A stretch of 64,000 nt of DNA, taken from an uncultured Pelagibacteraceae bacterium (lineage in GTDB: Bacteria > Pseudomonadota > Alphaproteobacteria > Pelagibacterales > Pelagibacteraceae). This document shows, one piece after another, positions 1-9,039 of this stretch. The DNA is taken from assembly GCA_902568235.1 (NCBI GenBank), contig CACFPS010000002.1:111891-175890 (forward strand), read 5' to 3'. The translations under genes were made by a program, and so were the position numbers. Position 1 is the stretch's first letter. Each line of letters opens with the position of its first letter. The notes below the pieces were generated by a model. That model searched no databases. It was not told the DNA's origin and saw nothing but the letters and a program-made list of their open reading frames with translations.

Positions 1-1
1 A

Positions 2-232
2 GGAGACTTTAATTTAAAAGAAAATAAACTATCTAAAAGTCATGAAAATGATTTTATCTATACTGGTTGTCAAATATTAAATAGACAAATTTTTAAAATA
101 AACAAAAAGAAGATTTTTTCAATTTCAGAAATTTGGGACGATTTGTTAATAAAAAAAGAACTTTATGGATATGAAAGTTTAAATAAATTTGTACACCTAA
201 CAGATATTGAGATATTCAAAAAATTGAATTAA
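2..232 (+). CDS. Sugar nucleotidyltransferase, C-terminal fragment (MurU-like)
   Basis: Open at the window's left edge: the last 76 codons of a gene whose start lies outside. The readable tail contains FIYTGCQILNRQIF, then a FSISEIWDDLL stretch and a short ending. This resembles the C-terminal end of NTP-transferase-fold proteins such as N-acetylmuramate-1-phosphate uridylyltransferase (MurU), which act in cytoplasmic peptidoglycan recycling. The catalytic N-terminal GxGxR signature is not in the window, so the assignment rests on the tail alone. Its stop codon overlaps the stop of the convergent gpmA by four bases. Confidence 0.45.
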   Translation, partial: GDFNLKENKLSKSHENDFIYTGCQILNRQIFKINKKKIFSISEIWDDLLIKKELYGYESLNKFVHLTDIEIFKKLN

Positions 233-942
233 TCAAATTTTATTAAATCTTTTGCTCGTTCTTTATCTAGATAATTAGCAGACGTAACAATATCATCCTT
301 AAATTTTATTAGTAAGGGATTGCCAGTTGGAATTTCTAATTTAGATATTTCATCATTATTTATATTAAACAAGTACTTACACAAAGATCTTATTGAATTA
401 CCATGAGCTGAAACAATAATATTTTCATTCATTTTTTTTTTGATATTTTTTTTGTAATAAGGAACAACTCTATCATAAGTGTTTTTTAAAGACTCTGTAT
501 CTGGTATTTTTTTAATAGGAATATTTTTATAAATATCTATATTTAAAGGATGATAAGGGCTATCCCTTTTTAAAGGATCGGGTGGGTTGTTCCAAGATCT
601 TCTGAAAGTATAAATTTGATCTTCCCCATATTTTTTTTTCATTTCATCTTTATTTAATCCTGTTAGGGCACCATAATGTCTTTCATTTAATTCCCAAGCT
701 CTTATTATGTTGTCACTTTTAATTCGCATTGTATTTAAAATAAGTTTGAGTGTATCTATGGATCTTGTTTGATAAGAAGAATAAAAATGACTAAATGATA
801 TACTAAGTTTTTTTATCAATTCTCCCGCTTTACAAGCCTCTAGTTTTCCTTTTGGAGCCAATTCAACATCTACCCAACCTGTAAATCTATTTTCTAAATT
901 CCATTGGCTTTGGCCATGTCTAACTAGAATTAAGTGACTCAT
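229..942 (-). CDS. gpmA: 2,3-bisphosphoglycerate-dependent phosphoglycerate mutase
   Basis: Interconverts 3- and 2-phosphoglycerate in glycolysis and gluconeogenesis, in the cytosol. The 237-residue protein has the histidine phosphatase signature RHGQSQWN at residues 8-15 with the phospho-accepting His9. The NERHYGALTG block carries the catalytic acid, and SAHGNSIRS near residue 180 holds the second histidine. The length fits the cofactor-dependent (dPGM) family. The start is fixed by the motif lying only seven residues in. It converges on the nucleotidyltransferase fragment and is divergent from the VanZ-like gene. Family assignment is firm. Confidence 0.93.
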   Translation of the reverse strand: MSHLILVRHGQSQWNLENRFTGWVDVELAPKGKLEACKAGELIKKLSISFSHFYSSYQTRSIDTLKLILNTMRIKSDNIIRAWELNERHYGALTGLNKDEMKKKYGEDQIYTFRRSWNNPPDPLKRDSPYHPLNIDIYKNIPIKKIPDTESLKNTYDRVVPYYKKNIKKKMNENIIVSAHGNSIRSLCKYLFNINNDEISKLEIPTGNPLLIKFKDDIVTSANYLDKERAKDLIKFD

Positions 943-968
943 GATTATTTTTTTAATATAGATTAATT

Positions 969-1355
969 ATGAGATTCTTAAAGCTATCATTTTATTTTTC
1001 AAATTTAGTTTTGTTTATTTTCTATCTTTATCCTGGAAGCATTTTTGGTTGTTTTTTATATAATGATTGTAATACTCAACCACAATTAACTAGTGATTTT
1101 ACATTTGATTATATAATTATTTCATCTAATCACGCGTATGTTTTTGCAATATTTTCTTTTTTAGGAATTTTATCATTTAAAGGATACTTAAAGAAAATAT
1201 CATACTATTTATTTTCAGTTTCAGTATTTTTAGAGATGTTGCATATTATTATTCCAAATAGAGGTTTTGAAGTTGCAGATTTACTTGGAAATGTATTAGG
1301 AGTAATATTATCTTTAATTTTATATAAATTATTTAATTTAAGGAGATTGAAATGA
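969..1355 (+). CDS. VanZ-like family membrane protein
   Basis: A 128-residue protein with about four hydrophobic segments. The conserved VanZ-like pattern is visible: a glutamate and histidine in EMLHIIIP, followed by NRGFEVADLLGNVLG and a last membrane helix. VanZ-like proteins are small inner-membrane proteins of poorly known role; the founding member is linked to glycopeptide tolerance, but most chromosomal copies have no proven function. The stop overlaps the start of the downstream inhibitor gene by four bases, so the two are probably co-transcribed. Confidence 0.7.
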   Translation: MRFLKLSFYFSNLVLFIFYLYPGSIFGCFLYNDCNTQPQLTSDFTFDYIIISSNHAYVFAIFSFLGILSFKGYLKKISYYLFSVSVFLEMLHIIIPNRGFEVADLLGNVLGVILSLILYKLFNLRRLK

Positions 1356-1660
1356 GTTCGTTTGATGAAAGGCAAAAAAGTTTTGAAAAAAAATTTGCTC
1401 ATGATGAGGAATTACAATTTAAAGTCAGCGCTCGTAGAAATAAGTATATTGGTGAATGGGCTTCTAAAATTTTAGGCTATAATTTAGAACAGGAAAAAGA
1501 ATATATACAATCAGTAATTAAAGCAGATTTTGCTGAAGCAGGTGATGAGGATGTCTTTAGAAAAGTAAAAGAAGATTTAAAAAACAATAATATATCGGAT
1601 GAAGACCTTCGAAATAAAATGGACGAGCTTAATGAAAAAGCTAAGTCTGACTTTAGTTAG
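1352..1660 (+). CDS. DUF1476 protein, F1-ATPase zeta-type inhibitor
   Basis: A 102-residue, highly charged, helical soluble protein. The N-terminus (SFDERQKSFEKKFAHDEELQFK, read in parts) and the following ARRNKYIGEWA block match the DUF1476 family. That family includes the zeta subunit of Paracoccus-type F1Fo ATP synthase, which inhibits the hydrolytic direction of the enzyme. The family match is clear; the inhibitory role here is inferred from it. The gene overlaps the VanZ-like gene by four bases and runs into the nuclease gene, far from any ATP synthase genes in this window. Confidence 0.85.
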   Translation: MSSFDERQKSFEKKFAHDEELQFKVSARRNKYIGEWASKILGYNLEQEKEYIQSVIKADFAEAGDEDVFRKVKEDLKNNNISDEDLRNKMDELNEKAKSDFS

Positions 1661-2153
1661 TTTTATAATTATATTCCTATTTATTTTAACATTTTGTTAC
1701 GCTGATGAAAAAAATATTATTAAAGGAAAAGCGATAATTATTGATGGAGACACAATAAAAATCAATGGAAAAAAAATTCGTTTTGGTGGCATAGATGCTC
1801 CAGAAAGTTATTACATGGGCACAAAACAAACTTGTACTCAAGATAATAAAGAAGTTTTTTGTGGAAAAATTTCCAAAGATAAGTTGATAGAAAAAATTGG
1901 AAATAATTATGTAAATTGTAAAATTGAAAAAAATAAAGACAAATACAAAAGATCAGTAGGTGAGTGTTTTATAAAAGAGGAAAGTTTATCTGTTTTTATG
2001 GTGAGAAACGGTTACGCTTTTGATTGGCCTTACTATTCAAGGGGAAAGTTTTCAAACGATCAGGAATATGCAAAGATGAACAAATTGGGTTTATGGAATA
2101 TGAAGTTCGAGTATCCGTGGATATGGAAAAAAAAAGTTAGAGAAAAAAAATGA
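1632..2153 (+). CDS. Secreted thermonuclease family protein (SNase fold)
   Basis: A staphylococcal-nuclease-like protein, likely periplasmic. From the chosen ATG at 1632 it is 173 residues and begins with a clear signal peptide (MKKLSLTLVSFIIIFLFI... ending near CYA). An upstream ATG at 1599 would place charged residues before the signal and overlap the previous gene more deeply, so it was not used. Calcium and catalytic positions are visible: the DGDTIKING strand, IRFGGIDAPES with Arg, Asp and Glu, and the later DKYKRSVGECF arginine. It overlaps the previous gene by 29 bases and the next by four. Confidence 0.85.
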   Translation: MKKLSLTLVSFIIIFLFILTFCYADEKNIIKGKAIIIDGDTIKINGKKIRFGGIDAPESYYMGTKQTCTQDNKEVFCGKISKDKLIEKIGNNYVNCKIEKNKDKYKRSVGECFIKEESLSVFMVRNGYAFDWPYYSRGKFSNDQEYAKMNKLGLWNMKFEYPWIWKKKVREKK

Positions 2154-2737
2154 AAAAATTATTATTACTTATTTTTTTTTTAATTTCTGCCTGCTCATCT
2201 ATTCCCCAAAATACTGCAGATGGTTGTTCAATATTTTCAGAAAGATATCTTTGGTATAAACATGCGAAAAAAACTGAGAAAAAATGGGGAACACCAATTT
2301 ATCTTCAATTAGCAATTATTAAAATGGAGTCAGATTTTGATTGGCTAGCAAAGCCACCAAGACAAAAATTATTTAAAATTTTTCCATTTAAGAGACCATC
2401 AAGTTCTTTTGGCTATTCTCAGGCAGTAAAAAGCACATGGAAACAATATAAAGAAGAAACAGGAAATAAATTAGCAACAAGAACAAGATTTAAAGACAGT
2501 GTTGATTTTATTGGTTGGTATACAGATAAAACTGAAAAAATTCTTAAAATTTCTAAAAAAGATACTTTTAGACAATATATTGCCTATCATGAAGGATGGG
2601 GGAATTATAAAAACTATAAACAAAATCAAAAAGTGATATTGCTTGCAAAAAAAGTTGAAAATCAATCTAATAAATATAAAAGACAACTCAAAAAATGTAG
2701 TAATTCATTAACTACAAGAAAATATATTATTTTTTAA
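2150..2737 (+). CDS. Lipoprotein with lysozyme-like (SLT) domain
   Basis: The N-terminus MKKLLLLIFFLISACSS is a lipoprotein signal with the lipobox cysteine at residue 15. The mature part has a lytic-transglycosylase-like layout: an IIKMESDFDW segment with a candidate catalytic Glu, then SSSFGYSQAVKSTW, and near the end an AYHEGWGNY block. Such enzymes cleave peptidoglycan glycan strands. At 195 residues it is a compact single-domain form. The start overlaps the nuclease gene by four bases, so the two form an exported-hydrolase pair. Its stop converges on the RND pump operon with a four-base overlap. Confidence 0.72.
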   Translation: MKKLLLLIFFLISACSSIPQNTADGCSIFSERYLWYKHAKKTEKKWGTPIYLQLAIIKMESDFDWLAKPPRQKLFKIFPFKRPSSSFGYSQAVKSTWKQYKEETGNKLATRTRFKDSVDFIGWYTDKTEKILKISKKDTFRQYIAYHEGWGNYKNYKQNQKVILLAKKVENQSNKYKRQLKKCSNSLTTRKYIIF

Positions 2738-5700
2738 TTTAATTGTTTTTTTAATTCTATATCTACTGCATCAATTCTTTTTGTATTTTTTGCCAAAGTT
2801 AAATACATCGTTGGTGTTACGTATAATGTAAAAAAAGTAGATATAATCATGCCGCCAAGAATTGTCGCACCAACTGCCAGTCTAGATCCTTCACCTGCTC
2901 CAGGACCAATATTTCCAATAACTAATGGTAACATCGCTATCATGGTGCTTAAAGAAGTCATTATGATCGGTCTAATTCTAAGCTTACAAGCTTTTATCAG
3001 AGCATCATGTATCTTGATCCCGGTAGTTCTTATCTGGTTAGTATAATCTACAATTAAAATACTATTTTTTGTAGAAATACCAATTAGGATGATTAAAGCA
3101 ATTTGAGAAAATATATTAACTGAGCTGTTTAAAAGTAAAATAAAAACTAATCCACCAAAGACTGCAAGTGGAACAGTTAGGATAATTATAAATGGGTGAA
3201 CAAAAGAATTAAATGTTGCCGCCATTACTAAGTAGGCAGTTAATAGCGCTAGTGCAAAAATTAAATATATTTCATTTGTCGTTTCTTTTAATTCTTCTGA
3301 TTTTCCTTTCCATGTAATCTGATTTTGAGGAGCAACTCTAATCATAACGTTTTCCAGGTATTTTATTGCTTCTGTTAATGTATAATTCTCTGAAAGTGCT
3401 GCAGAAATAGTAACAGCTCTCTGACGATTATATCTTGGCAATGCTTCTGCAGTTCCTTTTTCTTTGAATTCAACAAGGCTCGCAACAGAAACTAGTTTGC
3501 CTGTAGTTTCAGATCTAACAAAAATTTTTGATAACCCATCCTTGTCTCTTCTGTCAGCTAAATATTGTTGTAAAATGATTGGATACTCTCTTCCTTCTTT
3601 GCTAAAAGAAGTTACTCTTTTTCCGCCATATAAAGTTTCAAGAGTTCTTCCTATATTTTCAGTAGATACACCCAAGTCATTCGCTCGATTTTTATTCGTG
3701 ATTAATTTAACTTCGGGTTTATTTCTTGTATAATCGCTCTCTATTCGAGACATATTTCTATTTTTTCTTAATTCTCTTAAGATATTATTTTGAACTTTCT
3801 CTAGTTCATTGTAACTAGATCCATAAATAACCATTTGTATGGGTTTGTTGTAGCTCGAAACTCTTATTCCTTGAGGAGATATTGGGAAAGCAAAAGTTTC
3901 TGGTACAGAAACTACTTGCCCAATTGCTTCTCTTACTACAGTTTGGCTACTTTTTTCTCTATTTTTCCATTCATCTAATAAAGCAATTATAATAAATGTA
4001 TTATAGGTTGTTGCCGACCTACCAAAACCTGGAACTCTCATTATTAGTCTTTCATAAGGGCTATCCTCGGCCTGTAATAACCTCAATATTCTACTTTCGA
4101 TTATTTGAGCTTTTTCTTGAGTGTATTCAAATGAACTACCTTCATCTGTTGATCCTATTATTAAATAAGAACCCCTATCTTCAGTTGGAATTAATTCTTT
4201 TTTTGAAAAATTAAAAAGATACGCAGATGCTGCAATTATTAAGATTATAAATATTGAAATAGTTTTTTGCTTATTAATCCAATATTGAAGTGAATCAATA
4301 TAAAATCCAGTAAAAGCTCTAAACCCATTGTTAAATTTTCTTACAAAAAAATTAATTTTATCTTTTTTATTTAAGAATTTGCTACCTAGCATTGGGGATA
4401 AAGTTAAAGCAACAAAAGAAGATACCACAATTGAGAAAGATAACGCGATTGCTGTTTCTTTAAATAATGTTCCTGAAATTCCTTTAATAAAAATTAATGG
4501 TAAGAACACTGCAATTAAAATCAATGTGGTTGCAATAATGGCAAAGGTAATTTGTTTAGAACCTTTGTATGCTGCAACCAATGGCGTTTCGCCATTTTCT
4601 ATCCTTGTATAAATAGCATCAGTCATAATTACAGAGTCATCAGTAATTATTCCAATTGCTAAAATAAAACTTAGTAATACAAAAATATTTATAGATAAAT
4701 CAAATATATATAAACCAAGAAATGATCCAATTAAACTAACTGGCAATGCTACAGCAGGTACAATTACAGCTTTAAGATTACCAAGAAAAAGATAAATAAT
4801 TAAAACAACCAAAACAAAAGCAATAACTAAACTTTTATATACTTCTTGAATTGCAGCACTAATGTATGTGGCTCTATTAAACGCAACTTCTAATTTTAAT
4901 CCATCTGGCAAAGTTCTATTAAGTTCTTTAATTTTGACTTTTATTTGTTTAGACAATTCTACTGTTGAAGCACCACTTTTTGCATAAATTCCAATCCCAA
5001 CAGTTTTTAAATTTACAGCATTTCTTCTTTGTGCTTTAAATAAAGTTTTTTCTGAGACAGGTCCAAATTCAACATTAGCTACATCAGATAAAATAATTAC
5101 TTTATCTTTGTTTTTTTTCAGAGGTAATTGCTTGATGGTATTTATATTTGTGTAAGATTTATCAATATTTAAAGTTAAGTCTTTATTGTTTGCTTCTAGT
5201 GTTCCTGCTGGAACGTTTACATTTTCGTTTCTTAGAGCTCTTTCCACCTCTTGTATAGTAAGATTATTTGCAGCTAACTTAATTGGGTCTATCCATACTC
5301 TAACGCTAAGTTCTCTTAGCCCACCAACTAAAATTCTACCAACGTTAGGAACACTTGAAAAAGCATCAATTAGATATCTATCAGCATAATCCCCAAGATC
5401 TAGATCATCCCAGGTAGGAGATGAAAGCGCTATCCACATAGTAGTTGTGAAACCTGCCGCTTGTTTTAAAATTTGTGGTGGATTTGACTCACTTGGTAAA
5501 TTGTCCACAACACGCGCAACTCTTTCTCTTATATCGTTAGCAGCATCATCTAAGTCTATATCTGTATTAAATTGAATGTTAATTCTACTTCTTCCATTTA
5601 AAGAGCTTGAGTCGATATTTTTAATACCTTCTGCTCCACCTATAACGTCTTCAAGTTTTTGAGTTATTTCTTCATCAATTATTTCTGCTGATGCAGATTT

Positions 5701-5856
5701 ATAATCTGTTTGAACTTGAACAACTGGAGGCTGAATACCATCTGGCAGTTCTCTTACTGGCAACTCTGAAAAAACAAAAATACCAAATATTATTAAAATT
5801 AAAGACATGACCCAAGCAACAACTGGTCGTTTAATACTTACTTCAGTTATATACAT
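2734..5856 (-). CDS. RND efflux pump, inner-membrane permease subunit
   Basis: A 1040-residue permease of the HAE1/AcrB-MexF class. It exchanges protons for drugs, detergents or other amphiphiles in a tripartite pump. The N-terminal helix motif (SIKRPVVAWVMSLILIIFG) and the duplicated 6+6 helix layout are present. Proton-relay residues are kept: the paired aspartates in GIITDDSVIM (TM4), the lysine in GISTKNSILIVDY (TM10) and the arginine in LRIRPIIMTSL (TM11). Full length, so probably functional. It follows its adaptor gene by four bases. No outer-membrane channel gene lies next to it, so a TolC-like partner must be elsewhere. Substrate unknown. Confidence 0.9.
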   Translation of the reverse strand: MYITEVSIKRPVVAWVMSLILIIFGIFVFSELPVRELPDGIQPPVVQVQTDYKSASAEIIDEEITQKLEDVIGGAEGIKNIDSSSLNGRSRINIQFNTDIDLDDAANDIRERVARVVDNLPSESNPPQILKQAAGFTTTMWIALSSPTWDDLDLGDYADRYLIDAFSSVPNVGRILVGGLRELSVRVWIDPIKLAANNLTIQEVERALRNENVNVPAGTLEANNKDLTLNIDKSYTNINTIKQLPLKKNKDKVIILSDVANVEFGPVSEKTLFKAQRRNAVNLKTVGIGIYAKSGASTVELSKQIKVKIKELNRTLPDGLKLEVAFNRATYISAAIQEVYKSLVIAFVLVVLIIYLFLGNLKAVIVPAVALPVSLIGSFLGLYIFDLSINIFVLLSFILAIGIITDDSVIMTDAIYTRIENGETPLVAAYKGSKQITFAIIATTLILIAVFLPLIFIKGISGTLFKETAIALSFSIVVSSFVALTLSPMLGSKFLNKKDKINFFVRKFNNGFRAFTGFYIDSLQYWINKQKTISIFIILIIAASAYLFNFSKKELIPTEDRGSYLIIGSTDEGSSFEYTQEKAQIIESRILRLLQAEDSPYERLIMRVPGFGRSATTYNTFIIIALLDEWKNREKSSQTVVREAIGQVVSVPETFAFPISPQGIRVSSYNKPIQMVIYGSSYNELEKVQNNILRELRKNRNMSRIESDYTRNKPEVKLITNKNRANDLGVSTENIGRTLETLYGGKRVTSFSKEGREYPIILQQYLADRRDKDGLSKIFVRSETTGKLVSVASLVEFKEKGTAEALPRYNRQRAVTISAALSENYTLTEAIKYLENVMIRVAPQNQITWKGKSEELKETTNEIYLIFALALLTAYLVMAATFNSFVHPFIIILTVPLAVFGGLVFILLLNSSVNIFSQIALIILIGISTKNSILIVDYTNQIRTTGIKIHDALIKACKLRIRPIIMTSLSTMIAMLPLVIGNIGPGAGEGSRLAVGATILGGMIISTFFTLYVTPTMYLTLAKNTKRIDAVDIELKKQLN

Positions 5857-5860
5857 TTAT

Positions 5861-6862
5861 TTATTTTTTTTCTGATTCAGATTTTTTAAATATATTAAAT
5901 TTTTTAAGCCAATCAAACTTTCCTTTTTTTTCTTCATTTTTTTTTGACTTTTTTTTCTTGCCCCAACTTGAATCTCCCTGTTTTTTTTTGGCTCCCTTTT
6001 TAATTGGCCTGATTGTTAAATTTGGTCTTACTTTTTTTGTACCTTCAGCAACAATTTTATCCCCATTATTTAACCCATCTAAAATTTCAACAAAACCTAA
6101 ATATCTATCACCTATGATTACTTTTGTTTTAATTACTTTGTTTTTTTCATCAACTTTATAAATAAAAATATTTTCACCTTCTACTATCGTGCTTGTGTCG
6201 GGCGCACTTAAGCCTTCTCTTACATTATATTTAATTGAAATTTCTAGAAATGAGCCAGGTAGTATTTCGCCAGACATATTATTCATCTTTATTCTCGTAG
6301 CTAAAGCCCTTGTGTCTTCGCTTATCCTACTTGCAAAAGAGTCAACTTCTCCTTTATAAATTTTATTTTTATAACCAGAAAATTTTATATTTACTGGTAA
6401 ACCAACTTTAATGTATGGTACAAAAATTTCAGGTATATCTACATCACAATAAATTGAACTAGTATCCTCAAGATTAATTAGTATTGAAGATTTTGAAACT
6501 TCTATATCATCAGAGAATTCTCTTTTACCAATAATACCATCAAATGGAGCAATAATTTTTCTATTTTTAAGATTAGCAATAACATCTCCTTTTTTAACTT
6601 TTTGATTAAAATTTATTGGTTTTAGTATTTCATATTTTTCAATTTTAAATGATTGCGTTTGAATTGGAGCTGCAGTTCCGTATGTGCTGATAACATTTTC
6701 AAAAACTCTCTCTTGCGTAGTGGTTACTATTATTCCTGGTGGTGGTCTTTTGCTAAATTTTTTTTTGAAGTGATTTCCAATCATTGTTCTTCCAATAATT
6801 ACGGTTGCAATGATTAAGAAAAATATAATTATTATGCTCGTTATTTTTGTAGATGTTTTCAT
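5861..6862 (-). CDS. RND efflux pump periplasmic adaptor (membrane fusion protein)
   Basis: A 333-residue membrane fusion protein that links the RND permease to an outer-membrane channel. It begins with a single membrane anchor (residues about 8-25) rather than a lipobox. It has the barrel-sandwich halves VKKGDVIANL and IIAPFDGIIGKREF, a beta-barrel section, and DGLNNGDKIVAEGTKKVRPN near residue 270. The alpha-hairpin normally found between the lipoyl halves is almost absent. After residue 285 the tail is strongly lysine-rich. It is the first gene of the pump operon and lies three bases from the sulfurtransferase gene upstream. Confidence 0.85.
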   Translation of the reverse strand: MKTSTKITSIIIIFFLIIATVIIGRTMIGNHFKKKFSKRPPPGIIVTTTQERVFENVISTYGTAAPIQTQSFKIEKYEILKPINFNQKVKKGDVIANLKNRKIIAPFDGIIGKREFSDDIEVSKSSILINLEDTSSIYCDVDIPEIFVPYIKVGLPVNIKFSGYKNKIYKGEVDSFASRISEDTRALATRIKMNNMSGEILPGSFLEISIKYNVREGLSAPDTSTIVEGENIFIYKVDEKNKVIKTKVIIGDRYLGFVEILDGLNNGDKIVAEGTKKVRPNLTIRPIKKGAKKKQGDSSWGKKKKSKKNEEKKGKFDWLKKFNIFKKSESEKK

Positions 6863-6865
6863 AAT

Positions 6866-7678
6866 TTAGATTTTGCCATATTCAGCCCAAGAACCGTCAT
6901 AAATTTTAGGAGAATATTTATTATTTACTAGAGAATATGCAAGAGCTAAAACACATGCGGTTATCCCAGAACCACAGGAAAATACCATATTATCGTTGTT
7001 CAGATCTACTATTTCTTCAAATTTTTTTGAAATTTCAGCTATGTTTTTAAATGTGTTGTTCTCGTTTATTATTTCTTTATATGGAAGACAAAATGAGTTT
7101 GGAATTGAGCCACTCCTAACATTTTTTCTAGGTTCTGGAACTTTTCCTTCAAATCTTTCTCTTCCTCTTGCATCTATAACCGCAAATTTTTTATTATTAA
7201 TATTTATATCAATTTGATTTTTATTTTTTACCAAATTTTTATTTTCTAGAGATTTATATTTTGACTTAAATAATTTAGTTTCAGTATTGTTTGTTATTTT
7301 TTTTTCTAATTTCCATTTTTTAAATCCTCCGTCTAAAACACTAACAAGATTTGGATTATGACCAAAATAAATAAAATTGTACCAACATCTGCATGAGCTT
7401 AAAACGTCAGAATTATCATAAATTATTATTCTATCATTATTAGATATTCCTAGATTGGATACAATTTCTTCCCATCTAGTTGGATTGGGCAACATGTGAG
7501 GAAGGTCTGAATTTGCATCAGAATATTTATCTAGATCAAAAAAAATAGTACCAGGTATATGTTCTTTTAGATATTCTTCATATCCATTTCTTTTAACATT
7601 AGGCATATGCCAAGAACAATCTATTAATCTTACTTTATCTAAATTATTTTCTAACCAATCTGATGTTACCAAAGACAT
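6866..7678 (-). CDS. sseA: Rhodanese-type sulfurtransferase (3-mercaptopyruvate sulfurtransferase-like)
   Basis: A tandem-rhodanese protein of 270 residues that moves a sulfane sulfur from 3-mercaptopyruvate or thiosulfate to an acceptor. The first rhodanese domain is inactive-looking; the second has the active-site loop with Cys in VFSCGSGITAC, the CGSG(I/V)T pattern typical of mercaptopyruvate sulfurtransferases. The ATG at 7678 is preferred over a TTG 15 bases upstream, because it has a good AAGAGA ribosome site and avoids overlap with msrA. It probably shares a transcript with msrA and the RND genes. Confidence 0.85.
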   Translation of the reverse strand: MSLVTSDWLENNLDKVRLIDCSWHMPNVKRNGYEEYLKEHIPGTIFFDLDKYSDANSDLPHMLPNPTRWEEIVSNLGISNNDRIIIYDNSDVLSSCRCWYNFIYFGHNPNLVSVLDGGFKKWKLEKKITNNTETKLFKSKYKSLENKNLVKNKNQIDININNKKFAVIDARGRERFEGKVPEPRKNVRSGSIPNSFCLPYKEIINENNTFKNIAEISKKFEEIVDLNNDNMVFSCGSGITACVLALAYSLVNNKYSPKIYDGSWAEYGKI

Positions 7679-7679
7679 T

Positions 7680-8123
7680 TTATCTCTTTTCAAGATATTT
7701 TTGATGATATTCTTCTGCTGGACAATAATTTTTTAATATCGATAACTTTGTAACTACTTTGCCAGAAAGTTTCTTATTTTCTAAATTAATAATTTCTTCA
7801 GCAATTTTTTTTTGACTTTCGTTTAAATAAAAAATTTCACTTCTATATTGAGTGCCTTTATCTGGCCCTTGTAAATTTAATGTCGTTGGGTCATGAATTT
7901 CAAAAAAATATTCTATAATTTTATTATATGAAATTATTTCAGGATCAAATTCTAACTTTACAACTTCCGCATGGTTAGTATTGCCAGTACAAACTTCTTT
8001 ATAAGTTGTTTGAGCGCTGTTTCCACCACAGTAACCAACTTCTGTTTTTATGATACCATTTAGTTTGCTAAATTTAATTTCTGGTCCCCAGAAGCATCCT
8101 AAAGCTAAAACTGCTATTTCCAT
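7680..8123 (-). CDS. msrA: Peptide-methionine (S)-S-oxide reductase
   Basis: Repairs oxidised methionine (S-sulfoxide) in proteins. The active-site motif GCFWGPE lies at residues 9-15 with the catalytic cysteine at about position 10. EVGYCGG follows, then the HAEVV and FFEIHDPTT blocks and a C-terminal AEEYHQKYL. At 147 residues it is a minimal form; longer MsrA proteins carry extra C-terminal resolving cysteines, but here only one cysteine (KNYCPAEEY) lies near the end. First gene of a minus-strand run that continues into the sulfurtransferase. Confidence 0.92.
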   Translation of the reverse strand: MEIAVLALGCFWGPEIKFSKLNGIIKTEVGYCGGNSAQTTYKEVCTGNTNHAEVVKLEFDPEIISYNKIIEYFFEIHDPTTLNLQGPDKGTQYRSEIFYLNESQKKIAEEIINLENKKLSGKVVTKLSILKNYCPAEEYHQKYLEKR

Positions 8124-8157
8124 TGATAAATAATTTTTTTAATTTAAAGTTATTAGC

Positions 8158-9039
8158 ATGCTTTCAAAAAATCAATTAGGCTTTTTGTACATGTTTATGT
8201 CTGTTTGTGCTTTTTCTATAATGGATGCAATTGTTAAATGGTCAGATACTTATCCAGTAGGCCAAGTATTATTTTTTAGGGGTTTATTTGGCATGATTCC
8301 TATATTTTTTCTTATACCAAGAGAAAGATACTTTGACTTTTATAAGACAAAAAGACCATTTCTTCACTTCAAAAGAGTTTTAGCTGGTTTGATTTCTATT
8401 GTTGCAATTTTTATTGCATTAAGAAAACTTCCGCTAGCAACAGTTGTTAGTATTTCTTTTGCAGCACCAATATTTACAACAATTTTTTCAATTTTTTTAT
8501 TAAAAGAAAAAGTAGGTTTTTATAGATGGTTGGCAGTTTTTGTTGGGTTTATAGGTATTATTGTAATTTCTGAACCAGGATATACTTCGCTTAATATAAA
8601 CTACCTATATCCAATAATATTTTGTTTAGGACTTTCATATGTTGCTATTGCGATAAGACAGCTATCTTCTACAGAACCTGTGTGGCTTATTGGTTTATAT
8701 TTTTCTTTTTCTATAATGATTATAAGTTTTTTTACTATTTCACAGGAATGGTTAATGCCTAATTTAAAAGATTTATTTTTACTATCAATGGTTGGAATTC
8801 TTGGAGGTCTTGCCAATTTATGGCTTACCCAATCATATAAATTATCAGAAGTAACCTTGGTTACACCATTAAAATATTTAGCATTAGTTTTTGGAATTTT
8901 TTTTGGTTATTTAATTTGGGATGAAGTTCCATCAATCAAAACTTTGACAGGAGCATCATTAGTTATTATTTCATCTTTTATAATTTTTAGAAGAGAAATT
9001 TATTTAAAAAAACAACTTTCAATTGCTCGACATGAATAA
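8158..9039 (+). CDS. DMT/EamA family transporter
   Basis: A 293-residue inner-membrane protein with about ten hydrophobic helices arranged as two EamA repeats. The first repeat has the VFFRGLFG-type and FAAPIFTTIFS blocks; the second has the SEVTLVTPLKYLALVFG block. Drug/metabolite transporters export or import small metabolites; the substrate cannot be told from sequence. The last bases overlap the start of the DNA glycosylase gene. Family call is strong, function open. Confidence 0.87.
   Translation: MLSKNQLGFLYMFMSVCAFSIMDAIVKWSDTYPVGQVLFFRGLFGMIPIFFLIPRERYFDFYKTKRPFLHFKRVLAGLISIVAIFIALRKLPLATVVSISFAAPIFTTIFSIFLLKEKVGFYRWLAVFVGFIGIIVISEPGYTSLNINYLYPIIFCLGLSYVAIAIRQLSSTEPVWLIGLYFSFSIMIISFFTISQEWLMPNLKDLFLLSMVGILGGLANLWLTQSYKLSEVTLVTPLKYLALVFGIFFGYLIWDEVPSIKTLTGASLVIISSFIIFRREIYLKKQLSIARHE

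Noticed and set aside
1599..1631. Upstream ATG for the nuclease gene
   Set aside because: It would put charged residues before the signal peptide and deepen the overlap with the inhibitor gene.
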